Assembly: GCA_016201435.1 (NCBI GenBank)
Contig: JACQCT010000015.1
Span: 20,339-84,338 of the forward strand
Direction: 5' to 3'
Length of the DNA stretch: 64,000 bases
Source: Nitrososphaerota archaeon
Lineage (GTDB): Archaea; Thermoproteota; Nitrososphaeria; Nitrososphaerales; Nitrosopumilaceae
Shown here: in pieces, positions 19,570 to 28,056 of the stretch
How the letters are laid out: every line of letters starts with the position of its first letter
How positions within the stretch are numbered: the first letter of the stretch is position 1
Notes under the pieces: generated by a model
Told to the model about the DNA's origin: nothing
The model's input: only the letters and a program-made list of their open reading frames with translations
Database searches by the model: none
Program-made: the position numbers and the translations under genes

Positions 19570-19887
19570 TTAAAGTTCCTTTACTATGGATTCCATGTCT
19601 GCCCGTGTCAAACCAACGTGCTTTTTAGCATCTCTTCTTGCAATGATTTTTCCATCTTGAAAGGCGATCATTGTGGGCACTGCCTGTATGTTGAATCTGT
19701 CCCATAGTGGATTCTCATCTTCATTTACTAATGTGGCCTTTTTCTGTGCCGTGTCTGAATTAATTTCTTCAAAAGTCGGTTTAAAATTTGTACAATAAGG
19801 ACACCAATCAGCATAAAAGAGTACCAATGTTTTTTTTCCGTTGCTTAGGATATTGGAATCAAATTCTTCAGGTAATACATGTTCCAT
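19570..19887 (-). CDS. Thioredoxin-like protein
   Basis: 105 residues with the thioredoxin fold: LVLFYADWCPYCTNFKP has the redox pair C30/C33 in a CPYC arrangement more typical of glutaredoxins, and the cis-proline AVPTMIAF is present. It has no signal peptide, so it acts in the cytoplasm, reducing disulfides. Its minus-strand promoter region is AT-rich, with an AAATATTTT-like box near 19910. Confidence 0.93.
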   Translation of the reverse strand: MEHVLPEEFDSNILSNGKKTLVLFYADWCPYCTNFKPTFEEINSDTAQKKATLVNEDENPLWDRFNIQAVPTMIAFQDGKIIARRDAKKHVGLTRADMESIVKEL

Positions 19888-19965
19888 AGTGTGGGTTGAT
19901 TTTATAAAATATTTAGAGCTACCGAATTGATTTTTTATTACAAAAATCCCATGCTACATATCGAG

Positions 19966-21240
19966 TTACTGATTTGGGTTGTATCTCAAAAATGCCCCTA
20001 CTTTTCCAATACTGGATAACATTGCACCATACTCAGTTGAACCTGATATCACTTCGAGTTTTGCTCCAGTTTCGCCAGCAACTAATTCTAGATAGTCTAC
20101 GATATCATGTTCGACAGATTCTGAATCCATGCTCTTACAATTGGGACATGGCGAGCTTAAAAGTTCCTGAGTTCTTTGTATGAGTTTGGGCCGCTCCAAA
20201 ATCTCGGTTTGTACATTTTGGCATCTTCTACATGTGACATCAAGTTTTCGTAGATTGGTATCATCAGTGATAAGTATCATACTCACGACATTTCTTTTTA
20301 AAAGATCAATGATATCCTTCAATCCATATATTGCAAGCCCTCTTCGAAAATTAATTTCTTGGAAGAGTTTTTCAACAAGTTTTTTCTCTTCTACCATTCT
20401 ATAATCTGATAATACTTCTTGTGCTCTGGCAAATGCTTCGCGAACCCCTTCTGAACCAGCATATGATGCATCAAGGACTGCTATGATGTTGTTTTGTAGA
20501 CGATATTCGAGATATTCTTCTCTTATGAAGGTCTCTTTTGTAGGACCTGGTCCTGATATTATTAGTCCCTTTACTGGGTAAATGTCAATAAAATATTCTC
20601 TTGTTGTATCTGCAACTCGGTTATAATATGAGTTAAGCTCCATTTCCCGTAATCTTTCAAATCTTCTTGCTGATTGACCACCTTGTCTATGTTTGCCTGC
20701 TACTCCAGATGATGTTTCTGATAATACCTCAAGCTTGTCACCATGTAACAAACCCCACCCTGCATCTTTTGCATCAATTGCCAAAAACCCAATCATGTTG
20801 TCATCTTTTAACATGTCCTTCATCAATTCAACATGAAAATGATCATCACATCTGTAAAGAAATGTCTGCAGTTCTTTTGGCGGCTCTATTTCGTAAAGTT
20901 TGATTACTTCACTACCAATTGGACCTCCTCCTTCTGCAGGAAGTGCACCACAAAAAACAACAAGGCCATTATCAGGAGGTTTTTTGTATAACTTTAATCT
21001 CTGTATGACACGTGAAAGTGCATCAACAACATGAGTCCTTGTAAGATCAGATTTGATGTTGTCTGCGGTTCCTTGTTCTTCGCGTAATCCGTTTATCACT
21101 TCATGTAATGCTTTCTTTGGTGGTATGTATAATGAAATAAGTTCTGTTCCACGACCTGATTTATCCGAAAGTTCTTCTAACGTTTTTCGTAATTTATACA
21201 TCTTTACAGAGTCTTGTTTTTGAATTGTAGGTTTGCCCAT
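19966..21240 (-). CDS. prf1: Peptide chain release factor aRF1
   Basis: Archaeal/eukaryote-type class I release factor that reads all stop codons. The catalytic GGQ sits in AGKHRQGGQSARRF. The N-terminal decoding domain and the C-terminal domain with a zinc site (CRRCQ and CPNCK) are both present. 424 residues, full length. A TATA-like box lies about 24 nt upstream, suggesting a leaderless mRNA. Confidence 0.96.
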   Translation of the reverse strand: MGKPTIQKQDSVKMYKLRKTLEELSDKSGRGTELISLYIPPKKALHEVINGLREEQGTADNIKSDLTRTHVVDALSRVIQRLKLYKKPPDNGLVVFCGALPAEGGGPIGSEVIKLYEIEPPKELQTFLYRCDDHFHVELMKDMLKDDNMIGFLAIDAKDAGWGLLHGDKLEVLSETSSGVAGKHRQGGQSARRFERLREMELNSYYNRVADTTREYFIDIYPVKGLIISGPGPTKETFIREEYLEYRLQNNIIAVLDASYAGSEGVREAFARAQEVLSDYRMVEEKKLVEKLFQEINFRRGLAIYGLKDIIDLLKRNVVSMILITDDTNLRKLDVTCRRCQNVQTEILERPKLIQRTQELLSSPCPNCKSMDSESVEHDIVDYLELVAGETGAKLEVISGSTEYGAMLSSIGKVGAFLRYNPNQ

Positions 21241-21276
21241 TAAATGACCTCTTAAGATTATGAATATTAAGTTTGG

Positions 21277-21918
21277 TTAGAATGAATCTAGAACTTGCTT
21301 AAACACAGAAAATGGTTGAGCCCCTATAATTTTAGTTCCATTCTTACTATCAAAAATCAAAAATGATGGTGTTGCATTGATCCCAATCCGCTCTCCAAAT
21401 TTTTGATTATTCAAAACTTTTTGCTCGTATTTTTTATCGTCAAGGCACTTGTCAAACTGAGTTGTGTCTATGCCTACAGTATTGGCAAATTGATCTAATG
21501 AGTTTCTATTTACCCAGCCGGTTTTTTCTCCTGCCCAATTTTTGTATAATTCGTTATGATATTCCCAATACCTGCCTTGGTCATCTGCACAATACGATGC
21601 TTCTGCAGCTAGAATGGAATCTGGGCCATTGAGAGGAAAGTCACGAAATACAAAATTGACTTTTCCAGTATCAACATATTCTTTGATAAGTGAATCTTTG
21701 CTATTTTTATAAAATGCATGACAATAAGTGCATTGATAATCACCCCATTCTACTATAGTAATTGGAGCATCTGGGTTTCCCAATATTGGTGAACCATTTT
21801 GCATTAGTGTCTGTGAAGTAACTTTGGCATCATCCTGATTTTGATGCGGATAAAGTATGTAAGATAATACTACAATTGTAATGATTGCCGGTATTGCAAT
21901 CATATAGTATCTATTCAT
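21277..21918 (-). CDS. DsbA-family thiol oxidoreductase, membrane-anchored
   Basis: About 213 residues from the ATG at 21918: an N-terminal membrane helix (MIAIPAIITIVVLSYILY), then a DsbA-type thioredoxin fold with WGDYQCTYCHAFYKNS (CxxC = CTYC), FRDFPLNGPDS and the cis-Pro loop GINATPSFLIF. It probably makes or isomerises disulfide bonds in exported proteins. The open frame begins 13 codons earlier at 21957, but the later ATG gives a normal signal anchor. Confidence 0.9.
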   Translation of the reverse strand: MNRYYMIAIPAIITIVVLSYILYPHQNQDDAKVTSQTLMQNGSPILGNPDAPITIVEWGDYQCTYCHAFYKNSKDSLIKEYVDTGKVNFVFRDFPLNGPDSILAAEASYCADDQGRYWEYHNELYKNWAGEKTGWVNRNSLDQFANTVGIDTTQFDKCLDDKKYEQKVLNNQKFGERIGINATPSFLIFDSKNGTKIIGAQPFSVFKQVLDSF

Positions 21919-22075
21919 AATTGTGTTGCATTTTAAATTGAATATTAAGATTGTCAAATCTTGTGTTTTTCAAAATTTTTAATGATGTCTTAAGATTTTT
22001 AAAATTGAGATAAACGCTTGTCAAATTCTATCTCTAATTGGCAATTACTTTATATTTTTATCAGATAGATTATGA

Positions 22076-22594
22076 CTAGTCTTCTCCAAGCTCTTTATCG
22101 ACTTTATCTTGAAGCGATTTGTATTTTGTAAATCTGTGGTTCCATTTGGAAAAGAAACGATATTCCTTTACTGCAATAAATAACAATATTCCAGCAAATA
22201 TGATAGAAATTGCGATAAAAATACTGGTTCCTAAAAATATGAATCCTATTCTAGGGGAATGTGGTGGAACGGGCATGTCCTGTATGACAGTGCCATTTTG
22301 TGTTAGTATTTGGTAATGCATTCCTTGCATTGGCATGAATGCAGAGTTTTCTCCAACTTCGCCTTGTAGGTGCCTAATGTTATAAGTTGGATGTCCAAGT
22401 AACACGCCTCCTAATACCAGCGCAACAGGTGCAAAAAAAAGCGCCGATGCAATAAATATTAAAAATAAACGTCTTGAACTATTAGTATGTACTAGAAGAT
22501 CATCTAGAATTCTAAACAAGTTTTCTAATTCTTTTTTATCATCTTTGGTTTCTTTCAAATCTTTATTATCTGGGTTTGTTTCTGGTTCTGACAT
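22076..22594 (-). CDS. Two-helix membrane protein, unknown function
   Basis: About 172 residues from the ATG at 22594 (the frame opens at 22621). The acidic N terminus (PETNPDNKDLKETKDDKKE) precedes a helix, a first membrane span (LFLIFIASALFFAPVALVLGG), an external loop of about 55 residues, a second span (IGFIFLGTSIFIAISIIFAGILLFIAV) and a basic cytoplasmic tail. No family recognised. It follows a winged-helix regulator gene on the same strand and may be its target. Confidence 0.7.
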   Translation of the reverse strand: MSEPETNPDNKDLKETKDDKKELENLFRILDDLLVHTNSSRRLFLIFIASALFFAPVALVLGGVLLGHPTYNIRHLQGEVGENSAFMPMQGMHYQILTQNGTVIQDMPVPPHSPRIGFIFLGTSIFIAISIIFAGILLFIAVKEYRFFSKWNHRFTKYKSLQDKVDKELGED

Positions 22595-22632
22595 TTTGAA
22601 ATCACTTGTAAATATACACATAAAATGCTTCG

Positions 22633-22938
22633 CTAACTTTGTTCCTCATCTTTTTTCTCCTTTCGTGGAAACATATCTTCATAAGGTTCTAAAACTAGCT
22701 TACAAAATTCTCTTCCTTTTTGAGTTACAGCATATTTTATCATCTTTTTACTCCCCCACGCCTGTTCTGTTTTTTTTATAAATCCTTTTTTTTCCAAACT
22801 GTCAAGTATGTCTTTATGTTTCATTAGGTTTAGACCACAATAGCTTAATAGTGATGTTTGATTCATCTCGCCATGTTCTGTTAATTTCAATATGATGTCC
22901 TTTCTTATGTAGATTCTATCTCTATACTCATGTGACAA
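22633..22938 (-). CDS. Winged-helix transcriptional regulator
   Basis: 101 residues with a winged-helix pattern: RKDIILKLTEHGEMNQTSLLSYCGLNLMKHKDILDSLEKKGF then a wing (KTEQ...MIKYAVTQKGREFCK). This matches the archaeal HTH_45 / ArnR-like type abundant in Nitrososphaerota. The ligand is unknown. It starts the pair with the downstream two-helix membrane protein. Confidence 0.82.
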   Translation of the reverse strand: MSHEYRDRIYIRKDIILKLTEHGEMNQTSLLSYCGLNLMKHKDILDSLEKKGFIKKTEQAWGSKKMIKYAVTQKGREFCKLVLEPYEDMFPRKEKKDEEQS

Positions 22939-23021
22939 GAATATCGTTTTGTTGGACGTTAAATCATGTATTAAATTTATATGAATTTTTTGGTGTTAAG
23001 TTGTGAGTTTGAAACATTACG

Positions 23022-23744
23022 TTAGGTTCTTGTTGTAACTACATCTGGCTGAAATTTTTGCCAAAGCAAACCAAGTATTATCGCATTAACAATCCAATAC
23101 AACGTCATAGTACTCAGAGATGCCATTCTGAAACCGTTTACCAGATCTAATGGAGCTGTAATTTTATCTGGGTTTTGTGGCATCAATAGGAAAACCACGA
23201 TCATGTAAACCGCGTATCCTATAGGCATGAGAAATTTTCTATTTTGTAATCTACTGTATAATTTTACAAAACCAAGTGCGCCAAGACCAGATAATGCTAT
23301 AAGCGCAATATAGATTGAACTTCTAAACGCTATTGTCTCTGGGTCGCCTACAGTTGGCGGATTAGAAGGATATTTCAAAAATGGAATGAAAAATAATGTA
23401 AACCACATTATTCCTGAAAGAACTAGAGCCTTTGTGATATTGTGTTTACTTGGGAGTTTATTTCTTGAATATGCAAATACTATACCAAATAACGCTCCTG
23501 TGGAAAGCCCTAGAATTCCACCAGATATTATAGAGCCTTCTTTTTGCCACACTCTATACTTTCCAAACTCTTCCAAAAATTGTGATGTGTCATGTATTTC
23601 ACCAGAAGCAAATCTATTTTGATTTTCTATTCCAATAGCATTATCAAGGTATGGCTCTACTACAACTAAATTAATAAGACCATGAATTAGTCCTGCAGAA
23701 AAACCTGAGACTAGAACAACAGCAAGAAAAAGAAAGGTTTTCAT
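23022..23744 (-). CDS. cbtA: CbtA-type cobalt transporter subunit
   Basis: 240 residues with about six membrane segments. N-terminal SGFSAGLIHGLINLVVVEPYLDNAI and the central GILGLSTGALFGIVFAY match the CbtA family, predicted cobalt uptake transporters linked to cobalamin synthesis. It lies 9 bases after cbtB on the same strand. Thaumarchaeota make cobalamin, so a dedicated cobalt importer is sensible. The annotation is by family resemblance and gene pairing; transport itself is inferred. Confidence 0.85.
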   Translation of the reverse strand: MKTFLFLAVVLVSGFSAGLIHGLINLVVVEPYLDNAIGIENQNRFASGEIHDTSQFLEEFGKYRVWQKEGSIISGGILGLSTGALFGIVFAYSRNKLPSKHNITKALVLSGIMWFTLFFIPFLKYPSNPPTVGDPETIAFRSSIYIALIALSGLGALGFVKLYSRLQNRKFLMPIGYAVYMIVVFLLMPQNPDKITAPLDLVNGFRMASLSTMTLYWIVNAIILGLLWQKFQPDVVTTRT

Positions 23745-23753
23745 TAAAAACCA

Positions 23754-23972
23754 CTAGTGACATGGAAAACCTGATGCGTGTCTCATGTCATGTGAGAACT
23801 CGTGAAGATACATATCGCCGTATGCATTTGGGCCTTCAACTAAACTAAAAAGTTGACCTTGATCGAATCCAATGCCAAAAAAGCCTACGCCAAACAATAC
23901 CAAGAGAATTCCCACTGCTAATTTTGGAACTCCATGACTTGATTTTGTTAGTTGTTGCAAAATGTTTGTCAT
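23754..23972 (-). CDS. cbtB: CbtB-type cobalt transporter small subunit
   Basis: 72 residues: one membrane helix (AVGILLVLFGVGFFGIGFDQG) followed by the conserved C-terminal metal-binding tail LHEFSHDMRHASGFPCH, rich in His with a terminal Cys-His, as in CbtB. It precedes cbtA. A minus-strand TATA box at 23996-24004 is about 28 nt upstream, and a palindrome lies just beyond it. Confidence 0.9.
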   Translation of the reverse strand: MTNILQQLTKSSHGVPKLAVGILLVLFGVGFFGIGFDQGQLFSLVEGPNAYGDMYLHEFSHDMRHASGFPCH

Positions 23973-23986
23973 TTTCTATTTTAGAA

Positions 23987-24023
23987 ATTGGATTGTATTT
24001 AAGCGATTGGATGGTTTATCCAA
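23987..24023 (-). promoter_or_regulatory. cbtBA promoter with ATTGGAT repeats and palindrome
   Basis: TTGGAT (24007-24012) and ATCCAA (24018-24023) form a perfect inverted repeat with 5-nt spacing, directly upstream of the minus-strand TATA box (complement of 23996-24004). A third copy of ATTGGAT occurs at 23987-23993, 19 bp from the copy at 24006-24012, so the TATA box is flanked by half-sites. This is a good candidate binding site for the divergently encoded regulator. Confidence 0.5.
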
Positions 24024-24083
24024 CTCATACTTTTTTAAAATTAATTTAAATACAAATAGCGATCTAAACAGGATTGAAAACAA

Positions 24084-24722
24084 ATGCATCAAGTTCTACG
24101 ATTGCTCTCTAAAGTGGCAGAAAGATATGCCCCTAGTAGATTGTTGAGCTTTGATTCAGTTCATGTGCTCAAAACAATGCAATTAATGGAAGATAAGAAA
24201 AGAATAAGCCGATCATTATTGATACGTGAACTTGGTCTTGGGGAGGGTTCCGTAAAGACACTTGTAAAACATATGAAAATGTCAGGCTTGGTAGAAAATT
24301 CGAATGCCGGAATGTGGTCCACCAATAAAGGAAAAGCAGTGTATGCAAAATTACACGGTGCAATTCCAAATGAGATGGATATTTTCAAATGCAGTATCGC
24401 ATTAGGGAAATTCAACTATGCGGTGTTGGTAAAGAATATTGCCTATAACATTGGAAGTGGCATTGAACAACGAGATGCAGCTATAAAGATTGGTGCTGTA
24501 GGTGCGACCACTCTGATATTTAAAAATGGCAGACTTCTGATGCCAGGTACACGTGAAGATTTATTGAGAAATAATCCAAAAATACATTCATTGATAATAA
24601 AGAAATTAGAGCCTAAAGACAACGACGTGATAATAATAGGAAGTTCTGAAAACAAGAGAACTGCTGAACTGGCTGCCAAAAGTGCAGCACTGCATACAAT
24701 TGCAAATCATGAAAAGCACTAA
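24084..24722 (+). CDS. DUF4443-type transcriptional regulator, probable cobalt/cobalamin regulator
   Basis: 212 residues. The N-terminal half is a winged helix (ISRSLLIRELGLGEGSVKTLVKHMKMSGLVENS); the C-terminal half (about 105-205) is an alpha/beta domain with RDAAIKIGAVGATTLIFKNGRL and a DNDVIIIGSS strand, matching the DUF4443 architecture as I remember it. It is divergent from cbtBA with palindromic half-sites between them, so control of cobalt uptake is the likely role. A TATA-like AATTTAAATAC at 24044-24054 lies about 35 nt upstream. Confidence 0.78.
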   Translation: MHQVLRLLSKVAERYAPSRLLSFDSVHVLKTMQLMEDKKRISRSLLIRELGLGEGSVKTLVKHMKMSGLVENSNAGMWSTNKGKAVYAKLHGAIPNEMDIFKCSIALGKFNYAVLVKNIAYNIGSGIEQRDAAIKIGAVGATTLIFKNGRLLMPGTREDLLRNNPKIHSLIIKKLEPKDNDVIIIGSSENKRTAELAAKSAALHTIANHEKH

Positions 24723-24745
24723 AGCATACTAAAGTTACTCAAACT

Positions 24746-25087
24746 TTAACTATTTTGATCATTTGGAGTCAGAATAATTGTTGGTTCTGGTTTTTTAATG
24801 CTTACTTCTGCTTTACTTATTCTGCTTTTGTAAATTTTGAATTTTTTTCCGTTGTCTGATAGTCTCCATTTATCAACTTTAACAAGGGCTATGTCTTCAA
24901 GATCTGAAATCTTTTTGTAAACTGAACTAAGAGGAATTCGATGTGTTTCAGATAACTCCATTGCAGTTTTTCCTTGTTTGATTATGGAAAACAAAATCAC
25001 TCTTGATTGTGCATCAGCTAGAGCTTCAATGACTTTTTGATTTACATCATATTTTTTTAACTGCGAAAGTGAATGTCTTCTTCTCAA
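24746..25087 (-). CDS. Winged-helix regulator divergent from the ZIP transporter
   Basis: 113 residues from a TTG start. The fold is an ArsR-like helix-turn-helix (DAQSRVILFSIIKQGKTAMELSETHRIPLSSVYKKISDLEDIALVKV) with a short wing and a Ser/Pro-rich tail. No metal-binding Cys or His cluster is visible, so metal sensing is not evident from the protein itself. It is not of the DtxR type, although the intergenic operators look DtxR-like. The TATA box (25113-25121, minus) is about 30 nt from the start. Confidence 0.8.
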   Translation of the reverse strand: MRRRHSLSQLKKYDVNQKVIEALADAQSRVILFSIIKQGKTAMELSETHRIPLSSVYKKISDLEDIALVKVDKWRLSDNGKKFKIYKSRISKAEVSIKKPEPTIILTPNDQNS

Positions 25088-25098
25088 TATTTTTTCAA

Positions 25099-25187
25099 TT
25101 AGGATAGCCTAACTATTTAAATGACGTGTAAATCATTCTAAGATTTTAGAATGAGTTTCTCGTTTAAATAAAGTTAGCTTGTCCTAA
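25099..25187. promoter_or_regulatory. Symmetric divergent promoter with two DtxR/MntR-like boxes and a central palindrome
   Basis: Site A (25099-25112) is TTAGG-ATAG-CCTAA. Site B (25174-25187), read on the minus strand, is TTAGG-ACAA-GCTAA. Each lies directly downstream of its own TATA box (25113-25121 minus; 25163-25171 plus), between TATA and the expected transcription start, the position of a repressor. Between the TATA boxes is a perfect 9-bp inverted repeat TCATTCTAA-GATT-TTAGAATGA (25133-25154). Site A closely matches the DtxR/IdeR consensus TTAGGTTAGSCTAACCTAA. A GGTGAT ribosome-binding site is at 25190-25195. Confidence 0.65.
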
Positions 25188-25208
25188 TTGGTGATAAAGT
25201 GATGATTA

Positions 25209-26057
25209 GTGATTGATTATTGGCAACTCATATTGTTAGGTTCTATAGCTGGATTTACAATTTTTCTAGGCCTACCAATAGCTACTCTTCAGAATCTTAG
25301 TGCTAAAAAGAAAGGATTTCTTAATGCATTTGCGCTGGGAATTTTGGTATTTCTTATCATTGATGTTTTTAGTCATGCATGGGAATCAGCAGAGAGTTCT
25401 GCAAATGTGGCATTTCAAGGAAAATCTTCCTGGTCTGACGCAGCACTGAATCTTTTTGCAATGTTTGGTGGTGTTGCAATTGGTCTTTTAGGATTGGTGT
25501 TATATGAAACAAAAATGCTAAAAAAATCTTTTCCGCAGATTCTTTCTTTAGAAAACCTGAAAGTAGGTGACGATCATCTGCATCAATTATTCCATGAAGC
25601 AAATGCATACAAACTTGCTATGATGATTGCAATAGGAATAGGTGCACACAACTTCAGCGAAGGGTTGGCTATAGGTCAATCATATATTGCAGGAGAGATA
25701 GGTTTGGCAATACTTTTGATAATTGGATTTGGTGCTCATAATACCACTGAAGGTTTTGGAATAGCTGGACCTTTGACTGGTCTTGTTAACAAACCAAAAA
25801 TTCGTTTCATAATTTTGGCAGGTTTGATTGGCGGAGGACCGACATTTATTGGTACGCTATTGGGAAGCTTGTGGGATTCTCCATTTGCATACATATTGTT
25901 CTTATCAATTGCTGGCGGTGCATTGATCTATGTCTCAATGTTGATGTACAATTCGGGCAGAAAACAGACTACAAATGCTATCATGATGACTGGTATATTT
26001 TTTGGACTGTGTGCTGGTTTTCTAACTGATTTGATAATTGCTCTTAGTGGTGCATAA
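25209..26057 (+). CDS. ZIP-family metal transporter
   Basis: 282 residues with about eight membrane helices. The metal-path motifs are GIGAHNFSEGLAIG and GFGAHNTTEGFGIAGP, the paired HNxxEG signatures of ZIP transporters, separated from the N-terminal part by a His-containing cytoplasmic loop (DDHLHQLFHEAN). It imports divalent metal (Zn, Fe or Mn). The GTG start follows a GGTGAT ribosome-binding site. DtxR-like operators upstream favour Fe or Mn regulation; the metal itself is inferred. Confidence 0.92.
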   Translation: MIDYWQLILLGSIAGFTIFLGLPIATLQNLSAKKKGFLNAFALGILVFLIIDVFSHAWESAESSANVAFQGKSSWSDAALNLFAMFGGVAIGLLGLVLYETKMLKKSFPQILSLENLKVGDDHLHQLFHEANAYKLAMMIAIGIGAHNFSEGLAIGQSYIAGEIGLAILLIIGFGAHNTTEGFGIAGPLTGLVNKPKIRFIILAGLIGGGPTFIGTLLGSLWDSPFAYILFLSIAGGALIYVSMLMYNSGRKQTTNAIMMTGIFFGLCAGFLTDLIIALSGA

Positions 26058-26062
26058 AACAC

Positions 26063-27088
26063 TCAAGTAGTGATTTTTGCAAGCTGGTTTTCCTTTTTAG
26101 CTATCTTGATTTCTCGAGATATTCTTCTTCCCATGCTCATTGGTTCGTCGTAAAGAAATATAGAATAAGGTGACCCATCTACATACAGATTGGTACCTGC
26201 AACTATTCGCGCAGAGAACTCAAACGTGGTAAATTTTCCATTATCATCATATACTCCTTCTAAACAAAATGGACCATTCATTCCAGGAGCAGCCAACCTT
26301 TTTGCAGCGTCAACAAAACGTTCGCCCATAGAATAGACTTCGTCAAGAAGTGATTCTCTTAAGACAATTGGACTATTTCCAATTACATTAAAGGATGGAA
26401 TTAAATCGACGTCAATTTGTTGTGGTGCTGGAATTCTTCCAAGGCCATCAATATCTGATTCATATCTTCTGTCTACGCCAAAAAATTCCAATTCTCCAGT
26501 CAATGGTGAATAAAAGTATTGAAGATATGCTGATACTCCAAATGCATATTCTTGTAGATACAGATCATTGTCTCCTTTGATGATGCCTTGTGCAATTAAC
26601 TTATCACGTTTTTTGCTATAGTCTTTTTCACTTGTGGTCAGAAAATACCCTTTACCTCCTGCGGCTCCATGTCTTTTTGCAATCACTAGCATGTTGATAT
26701 CTTTTGGACTTGGGATTGTCTTGGGAACATTGAGATTTGATTCAATCATTAGTTTTTCTTTCATTTTTCTATCTGATTCCCATCTGAGGATCCATTTGTT
26801 GCCAAAAACTGGAATTTTAATTGATTCTATTTGCGATGAATCCATTTGAGAAATAAGTGTGCCATGTGGAATTATTATTGCATCCTCATCTTTTAAAATT
26901 GAAGAGCACTTTTGCTCTGATAATTCTAAAAATGAATCAACCAGTATCAATTTGTCTATGAATTTGAATCTACGATAAAGTTTCTCGCGTTTTTTTTCAC
27001 ATACAAGTATGGTCTTAAACCCTTCATCTTTTGCTCCCTTTAAGACCTGTAATGCACAATGAGAACCAAGAGTGGCTATTGATGTCAT
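26063..27088 (-). CDS. purP: Formate-dependent IMP precursor synthetase PurP
   Basis: ATP-grasp enzyme that formylates AICAR to FAICAR using formate, the archaeal route in purine synthesis. N-terminal IATLGSHCALQVLKGAKDEGF, the HGTLISQ segment, ATP-grasp AKRHGAAGGKGYF and the C-terminal FSARIVAGTNLYVDGSPY are typical. 341 residues, slightly short but complete. A TATA-like sequence about 29 nt upstream indicates its own promoter. It converges on the ZIP gene. Confidence 0.93.
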   Translation of the reverse strand: MTSIATLGSHCALQVLKGAKDEGFKTILVCEKKREKLYRRFKFIDKLILVDSFLELSEQKCSSILKDEDAIIIPHGTLISQMDSSQIESIKIPVFGNKWILRWESDRKMKEKLMIESNLNVPKTIPSPKDINMLVIAKRHGAAGGKGYFLTTSEKDYSKKRDKLIAQGIIKGDNDLYLQEYAFGVSAYLQYFYSPLTGELEFFGVDRRYESDIDGLGRIPAPQQIDVDLIPSFNVIGNSPIVLRESLLDEVYSMGERFVDAAKRLAAPGMNGPFCLEGVYDDNGKFTTFEFSARIVAGTNLYVDGSPYSIFLYDEPMSMGRRISREIKIAKKENQLAKITT

Positions 27089-27114
27089 CGATAATTTTCC
27101 TTGTAGATGGCTCT

Positions 27115-27330
27115 TTATGAAAGTTCCATGTGGGAATTTGAAATGAAAGAAAACACATCATCAATTAAATCCATTGATAATTCAGACTTTGAACTTTCAG
27201 GAATAGTTTTAAGAATAAAATCTATGACTGATTGGTTTTGGGGAAGAGTGTCTTCTTGTAATTTTTGTGAATACAAGGTAATAGCATTTGATATTGATAT
27301 GATGATCTTTTCTTTGTTAGTAAGTGTCAA
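27115..27330 (-). CDS. Small hypothetical protein
   Basis: 71 residues from a TTG start, mainly predicted helix (KEKIIISISNAITLYSQKLQED...SVIDFILKTIPESSK), acidic, no Cys. An AT-rich TATA-like CTATTAATTAA on the minus strand near 27350-27360 is about 25 nt upstream, matching the leaderless pattern of neighbouring genes. A plus-strand frame covers the same bases but looks less protein-like. Moderate confidence only. Confidence 0.45.
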   Translation of the reverse strand: MTLTNKEKIIISISNAITLYSQKLQEDTLPQNQSVIDFILKTIPESSKSELSMDLIDDVFSFISNSHMELS

Positions 27331-27450
27331 TAGTATCGCATAATCTTGTTAATTAATAGAGGTTTTGAAGTGATGTGAAATCTATTTCCATAATTGGTAA
27401 CATTCGAATTTTAATGAAAAAGTCCATATATTCTTCTTTTTAGATACTAA

Positions 27451-27972
27451 TTGAATAGCGATTTGGACAAATTGGTTTATGGAAATAATAAAATGATAAC
27501 CATACGAGACAAATCAATAATTTCTTTAATTCTTCATTCCTATGCTGATGATAACAAGAAAAAGATTCTAAATATTGCTGTAAATAAACCGCGCATAATT
27601 TTAGATATCATAGATGCCTGTAAACTACCACAAACATCTTCTTATCGAAAAATTAATTCACTTATCAAAAATGGCATGTTAATTCCATATGGTGAGGTAC
27701 CAAGAAAATATGGAAAAATTGTAATAAAATATGTTTCATTATTTGAGAATCTAGAAATTAATATTGTGAAAAATGATATTAGTATTAATGCTAAATTCAG
27801 CGAGTATGCACGTCATGCTATTTTTCATATGATGCGTGAGAAAATTGTAGGCATTAAAAAACAAAATGTTTCAAATTCAAAAAGTCATCCAACAGTTGAG
27901 ACAGTACCCATATCCATACCATCTAATTCTATGATTCAGTTTCTTCTAAAAGAAGAAATAATCAAAGTTTAA
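27451..27972 (+). CDS. Helix-turn-helix transcriptional regulator
   Basis: 173 residues from a TTG start, 25 nt after a TATATTC-like box. Residues 38-80 form a helix-turn-helix (KKKILNIAVNKPRIILDIIDACKLPQTSSYRKINSLIKNGMLIPYG) followed by a wing-like strand pair. The C-terminal half has no recognised ligand domain. Possible regulator of a nearby gene; target unknown. A second possible start is the ATG at residue 15. An A-run/T-run hairpin-like element (27993-28016) downstream may end its transcript. Confidence 0.75.
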   Translation: MNSDLDKLVYGNNKMITIRDKSIISLILHSYADDNKKKILNIAVNKPRIILDIIDACKLPQTSSYRKINSLIKNGMLIPYGEVPRKYGKIVIKYVSLFENLEINIVKNDISINAKFSEYARHAIFHMMREKIVGIKKQNVSNSKSHPTVETVPISIPSNSMIQFLLKEEIIKV

Positions 27973-28056
27973 GATCATAGGGTTTCTGTCACAAAAAAAG
28001 TTGACAACTCTTTTTTAATCTGAATCAAGATATATTGGCATACCAGACACAGGTAC

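Noticed and set aside
23755..24060. Cobalamin riboswitch before cbtBA
   Set aside because: The promoter appears leaderless, with the TATA box about 28 nt before the start codon, so there is no room for an RNA switch.
24746..25087. DtxR/MntR metal repressor as the source of the operator boxes
   Set aside because: The protein has an ArsR-like helix-turn-helix and no metal-binding residues of the DtxR type; the DtxR-like repressor must be encoded outside the window.
27107..27343. Plus-strand frame of 78 residues upstream of the HTH gene
   Set aside because: It overlaps the minus-strand 71-residue frame, which has better composition and a TATA box at leaderless distance.
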